From NCBI GenBank assembly GCA_005406025.1, contig BGZK01001001.1, positions 165,420-229,419 of the forward strand: a DNA stretch of 64,000 bases. The letters are read 5' to 3'. Position 1 is the stretch's first letter, and each line of letters starts with the position of its first letter. Under the pieces are notes generated by a model, which was not told the DNA's origin, did no database searches, and worked only from the letters and a program-made list of their open reading frames with translations. Below are positions 59,565 to 64,000 of the stretch, piece by piece. The translations under genes were made by a program, and so were the position numbers. Origin of the DNA: Eumeta japonica (Eukaryota > Arthropoda > Insecta > Lepidoptera > Psychidae).

Positions 59565-59800
59565 TAGAGCCGTCCTGTAACAACATGGTTACATCACGCA
59601 AAATGGGCCGGCTCGACCAGTGAGCTACCCCTGCTTGTTTTGTCCAAAGAGTAAAAGTTTCATCAGCCTACTTCCCGTTCCAATAGCGTAATCCCCTCTC
59701 AAGCGGCCCACTCCCTCCTCTATCAAATATTCCTTCCAAAAGATCGGCAACGCACTGATGATTTGAGGTTTCTGAGTTTTGGGGTATTTCTAGTGACTCG
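59565..59800. mobile_element. Dispersed lepidopteran repeat (SINE/MITE-like)
   Basis: gggccggctcgaccagtgag, tagcgtaatcccctctcaag, cggcccactccctcctctat and gcaacgcactgatgatttga form a GC-balanced unit unlike its flanks. I recall similar sequence as repetitive in Lepidoptera. No TIR or poly-A was found. Confidence 0.45.
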
Positions 59801-60184
59801 CATGCTCGTTGTCCTCTTAGAAATGCTATAAAAAATCTCACGACAAATTCGGAAGACGCCGAACAAAGCTCAGTTACCTAGATATCAATAGAATATGTCA
59901 TACAGTACCGACGTTGTTGAGAATAAACACGTGATTTCTAATGTAATTTAAAATAGCGACATAGCGTTTCATTTCAGTTTAATTGCAATACCAGATAAAA
60001 GCATTTTTTAGTCTATAGATCGAATCAATCCTTTGGTTGAGAACAGCCTTCAAATGGTGTATATGACAGCATCGAGTATACTGCGTACTTTACTTCATGG
60101 GGTATGGCACAGTTCACAAACTTTAACTTATTCAAATATTGTGGTTGAATTTATTTAACTTACTCGCTGTGCTATATATACGTA

Positions 60185-60530
60185 TACTAGCTTTTGCCTG
60201 CGGTTGCGTGCGCGTGGAAATGGAATGAATTCCTTCATCTTGTATATCGACCGATCACACTCTCAATCAAGATCCCACTCGCTATCCCGGTCCTGCTTGT
60301 TTCACTATCGATTTTTATCGCGGTCATAGTTTTGTTTCTGATCCCGATTTGGATCTAAATTGATTCCGGTTTTAGTTCCATTTTCGATTTCTATCCCATT
60401 TTAAATTCTGTCCTCGGTACTTCTCCTCTTTCCGATTCCGGTCACGTTCTTGATTCTAATTTTGATCCCACGCACAATTTTGACTAAGGTTTCGTTTTCG
60501 ATTCTACTCCCCGTCCCGCTTTCAATATAG
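60185..60530 (-). mobile_element. Helitron-like 3' part with minisatellite
   Basis: The minus strand ends ccacgcgcacgcaaccgcagg then caaaagCTAG|T at 60186-60190, a GC-rich palindrome plus CTAG. Upstream lies the degenerate gatcccgatttggatc-style repeat (60240-60530) also seen in the other Helitron-like copies. Confidence 0.6.
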
Positions 60531-60575
60531 AGTACCTGGATGACCGAGCTTTGCTCGGTATTTTTTTTTTTTGGT
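60530..60575 (-). mobile_element. Helitron-like terminal hairpin (second family)
   Basis: accgagctttgctcggt at 60543-60559 is the same terminal hairpin as at 61404-61418, here followed (minus strand) by catccaggtact instead of a clean CTAG. Probably a decayed end. Confidence 0.5.
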
Positions 60576-62129
60576 AAATCGTTTTTTACTGAAATATATA
60601 TTTAGATACGAATTACATACTGATGAAATATGAATAATATTTTTCGATCTTACCGCGTTTTTTTCAAAGATATTTTAGGCATTTTTAAGTGAACACGTTA
60701 GTTAAAAAGACATATATTTTATCAATAACATATGGAAACAATGGATTTCCTTGGTCTGACCTCAAAGCAAACTTTCATTGGCTTAATGTTGCTTAATAAT
60801 GACATCTATTGTCGAATAGCTTTAGTGTTGCTGTGTCGGTAAAGCAGCAATAGTTTTCTTTTTCCCAACAAAATAAAAACGACGTTTTTTCTTTCATTGA
60901 CGATAACTGATCTAGATATTTTAATTTAACAATGGAGGGAGAAATGATGAATGTTTCTGAATGGATTGATGGATGAAAGGATCAAAATATTTGACAGATT
61001 GATGGAAGGCTGAGATGAGGGAGGAGAGAGCAGAATTAGATAATAGAAAATGAAGCGAAGGAAAAATGTTAATAGTCTATTTTATTCAGGAACCTTCTCA
61101 TTGATGAAGGAATTTTTAGAATCAGTCCAATAATACAAATACACAGACAATGTCAGATACAAAGTTAGTATCGTTTTTCAGAAACCGTCCCGTTTGAGCG
61201 TACTACATATCACCAATTTCATAGTATGTAGTCGATTCAATGGTTTAAACATACAGAAAATAAAATAAAATACATACTCACAGAAGACAGTCTATAGAAA
61301 AAGAAGAAAACTTGATCATAATTCATTCATCCTTTTGGGAGACTGGCCAGGAAAAACAAATAAACTTTAACTTAGACACTTTATTGTTATACTAGCTGGG
61401 CGACCGAGCTTTGCTCGGATTATTTTTTGGATACACTAAGTGTATAAAACACTGTTAACATACCAAGTTGTAAAACTAATGTCACTTCATTTCGCTGATT
61501 AAAAAACAGTCCATTATCACCAGTAAAATATCAAGTGTCGTAATATTAAAATTAAAAAATTGGGTACGTGTAATTATGTACGCGTGTGAGAAGTTATACT
61601 TCTTTGGCATCATTAAAAAATAGTTTTTAATTGCATGCAAATAATTAATTACAATAAAATAATAGAAGGATTGGAAAAGGATAATCAACAAAGTTCAGTT
61701 TAAATTTGAAAAATTAAATAAATAACCAATAAGTATTTAACATTAATAATTTAATAATATTTAGTGTTAATTATATTAAATAAAAGTATTTTAATTTATA
61801 TCAATAAATAATACATACGGATAGTTAACCTCAATTATATTGGAGCACTTGAAAAAGTATATAAGCACAATTTTTTTCACTAATATTCACAAATAGTAAG
61901 TAATATCAATCAAAATATTCAATTTATCACTACTGAATATAATTTATTAGCACATATATAATTCGCACTTGTATGAAACTAAAACGCGTGTTGTGAATGT
62001 ATAAACTAGAAACATGTTGATAAATATTATAAATATGAAAACAGTGATCAGAGGTGACGAGCGTACCAACATGCGCGACTAATATCGAGGTTCAATTTCT
62101 ATTTTGTTGGTAGCTTTTTTTTCGAGACT

Positions 62130-62243
62130 TAATGAGCGGTTAAGCAGACAGCTTCATACTGTTAATTTTGTGTCACAGATGCGCGCGCATCTTAAAATTT
62201 CACTCTCATCATTTTTCATAACGCGCCTAAAAGTATAACTTCA
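62130..62243. repeat. Duplicated flank, copy 1
   Basis: gagcggttaagcagacagct, ctgttaattttgtgtcacag and ttcactctcatcatttttca recur at 63046-63142. It directly precedes the tandem array. Confidence 0.85.
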
Positions 62244-62937
62244 AAACTCGATGGGGTTGCGTCGTTTAATTACGGAGTTCCTATGGCCACCTTCCATCAT
62301 CAGACGCTGATTACCATAGAGTATCAAAGTACTTGTCAAGACGAATCAAACGAGCCCAAACTCGATGGGGTTGCGTCGTTTAATTACGGAGTTCCTATGG
62401 CCACCTTCCAGCTCCATCATCAGACCCTGGTTACCATATAGTATCAAAGTACTCGTCAAGACGAATCAAACGAGCCCAAACTCGACGGGGTTGCGTCGTT
62501 TAATTACGGAGTTCCTATGGCCACCTTCTAGCTCCATCATCAGACGCTGATTACCATATAGTATCAAAGTACTCGTCAAGAGGAATCAAACGAGCCCAAA
62601 CTCGACGGGGTTGCGTCGTTTAATTACGGAGTTCCTATGGCCACCTTCCAGCTCCATCATCAGACCCTTGTTACCATATAGTATCAAAGTACTGTCAAGA
62701 CGAATCAAACGAGCCCAAACTCGACGGGGTTGCGTCGTTTAATTACGGAGTTCCTATGGCCACCTTCCAGCTCCATCATCAGACCCTGGTTACCATATAG
62801 TATCAAAGTACTCTGTCAAGACGAATCAAACGAGCCCAAACTCGATGGGGTTGCGTCGTTTAATTACGGAGTTCCTATGGCCACCTTCCAGCTCCATCAT
62901 CAGACGCTGATTACCATAGAGTATCAAAGTACTGCCA
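62244..62937 (+). repeat. Tandem array: six copies of a ~120-bp unit
   Basis: Units start at 62244, 62358, 62478, 62598, 62717 and 62838 (aaactcgatggggttgcgtc). Each carries ggagttcctatggccacctt, catcatcagac and agtatcaaagtact. Periods are 114, 120, 120, 119 and 121; the first unit lacks cagctc. Copies are almost identical, so the expansion is recent. Translation of the array gives a repeating frame with no real protein. Confidence 0.95.
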
Positions 62938-62943
62938 ACACAG

Positions 62944-63142
62944 TCAATAAAGTTCAGTTTAAATTTTAAAAATTAAATAAATATTTTTTTATTTTCTTAT
63001 ATTAAATGTACATAAATTCTCTCATTATTCGAAATTCGAATTCTAAGCGGGCAGCTTCAATCTGTTAATTTTGCGTCACACAATCTTAAAATTTCACTCT
63101 CATCATTTTTTCATAACGTGCCTAAAGAAGTATAACTTCAAT
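62944..63142. repeat. Duplicated flank, copy 2, without the array
   Basis: caataaagttcagtttaaat...attaaataaat (62944-62985) repeats 61687-61722, and gggcagcttcaatctgttaa...cataacgtgcctaa (63049-63125) repeats 62139-62232. The order A-B-array / A-B without array indicates an internal duplication of the Helitron. Confidence 0.8.
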
Positions 63143-63429
63143 AAAATATGATTGTCTGAGGCGATTTTAATGTTTCCAAAATATTTTGTCATAGATTTCT
63201 GTGCAATTTGTAATATTCGACATATTTTACTACTTACTTAGTGCTACTAATGAGATCGTATTGAGATCTAATTGAGATCGTAGTTTTATCTTTTAACACA
63301 AGATGGCACTCGTTTCCCATTGAATGGACCACAACTGACGACTGACACATTTTCAAATTAATATTCCAAAATAACCATGAAAATAAAAAAAAACTAATAT
63401 TGAGGTTTTTGATAAAATTAATTTTAAAA

Positions 63430-63475
63430 AAAGGGACCGGGAAGTGGATCAAATTTAACTTGCAAGATAAAAATG
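63430..63475. repeat. Repeat tail gaccgggaagtggatcaaat
   Basis: This piece followed by ttaacttgcaagat is a segment I recall as lying downstream of the ggagttcctatggcc unit in other lepidopteran copies. It supports that the tandem unit was amplified from inside a longer repeat. Confidence 0.45.
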
Positions 63476-63536
63476 CTTGTTATAATAATAAAAATTAAAA
63501 AAGCGTGATAAAAAAAAGAAATTAAAAAAATCAAGA

Positions 63537-63612
63537 TGCACCCAGGCTCGAACTCGGGATCTTCTGCACAGAAAGCATACGTGATAGCCGCTGCTCCACG
63601 GCAACTCTAAAA
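63537..63612 (-). mobile_element. tRNA-like SINE head inside the Helitron
   Basis: The minus strand reads gttgccgtggagcagcggct...gagttcgagcctgggtgca. A perfect B box (GTTCGAGCC) and an A-box-like gtggagcagcgg have tRNA spacing. The stems are imperfect, and a T/A-rich tail lies toward lower coordinates. Confidence 0.6.
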
Positions 63613-64000
63613 CCCGCGGCGAAATATCTGTATATTTAGTAAGTAAGGATTCATATCCCGGTTTTTAATTTTTTTCTTGGAAAATCGCGTTTTCCCGGAA
63701 CAAACACCTATGTTGATAAACTTGAAGCACTAAACTTTATCTAAATAATTTTTTTCATGAAAATCGTTAGGGCCGTTTCCGAGATAGCTGGTATATATAA
63801 ACAAACAAATATACAAGAATTGCTCGTTTAAAGGTATTAGATAGATAGATTACATACTACCGATTGCGCAATTACATTTTCTTAGTGTATTTCAAATTTC
63901 ATTAAGATCGTTTAGGCCATTCTTTGTAGGAGGATATAAGAGTCAGAGTAAAAATTAAAAAATGATATGTAGAGATTAAGTACGTCAAAGCATAAATATT

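Larger units (their letters stand above)
61392..63841 (-). mobile_element. Probable complete non-autonomous Helitron, ~2.45 kb
   Basis: The minus-strand 5' end is A|TCTAATACCTTTAAACGAG at 63841, followed by caattcttgtatatttg and the ctcggaaacggccctaacga block. The 3' end is ccgagcaaagctcgg (61418-61404), then tcgcccagCTAG|T at 61392. Insertion between A and T, a 5' TC and a 3' hairpin 8 bp before CTAG are Helitron features. The interior has a six-copy ~120-bp tandem array, a duplicated flank and a tRNA-like sequence, and no Rep/helicase gene. Confidence 0.65.

Noticed and set aside
62244..62937. CRISPR-like array
   Set aside because: Units are contiguous 120-bp direct repeats without short repeats and unique spacers, and the DNA is eukaryotic.
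62365..62969. Repeating open frames (LITEFLWPPSSSII type) that look like a repeat protein
   Set aside because: They come from the 120-bp DNA repeat; indels between units break any continuous frame.

Overview
The window is AT-rich eukaryotic nuclear DNA from an insect, most likely a moth or butterfly. The evidence is short spliced exons with GT-AG borders, two animal genes (Shc and Utx), and a dense mix of Helitron-like, mariner, pogo/Tigger, hAT and Harbinger-like transposons plus repeat tails that I recognise from lepidopteran genomes. The Lepidoptera call is inference. There are no bacterial operons and no CRISPR array.

Layout. 1-3218: transposon debris (a large foldback at about 150-765, a Helitron tail near 1430) lying in an intron of, or upstream of, Shc. 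3219-8143 (+): the last four coding exons of the adaptor Shc (linker with a YVNQ Grb2-type motif, then the SH2 domain). The PTB-coding part lies off the left edge. The large last Shc intron holds Tigger MITEs and a decayed mariner split by a Harbinger-like MITE. 8144-18300: AT-rich spacer with a hAT transposase fossil and its MITE, a pogo fossil, a GC-balanced block of unknown origin and hairpins.

18410-26710 (-): Utx (KDM6A), the histone H3K27 demethylase, in eight visible exons. I could follow the reading phase through every splice junction. It has TPRs, a conserved linker and a complete JmjC plus zinc domain in one unusually long 3' exon. The first TPR exons were not found. 26711-48500: a long stretch without a recognised gene, carrying about ten short CpG/GC-rich islands on an AT background, with Helitron-like copies between some of them. 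It looks like promoter, 5' exon or regulatory territory for Utx or for a gene outside the window.

48500-64000: transposon graveyard. It contains a mariner with a deleted core, a Tigger/Jerky fragment, a 582-bp Harbinger-like MITE, a 982-bp TIR element carrying a spliced SAP-domain gene fragment, an inverted/tandem repeat cluster, a LINE 3' end, and a probable complete 2.45-kb non-autonomous Helitron (61392-63841) with six copies of a 120-bp repeat and a tRNA-like sequence inside.

Shc (receptor tyrosine kinase signalling) and Utx (chromatin) converge tail to tail but have no known direct functional link. The most unusual items are the composite Helitron, the SAP-gene TIR element, the intronless Utx catalytic exon, the GC-island field, and a possible alternative Shc terminal exon that would truncate the SH2 domain.
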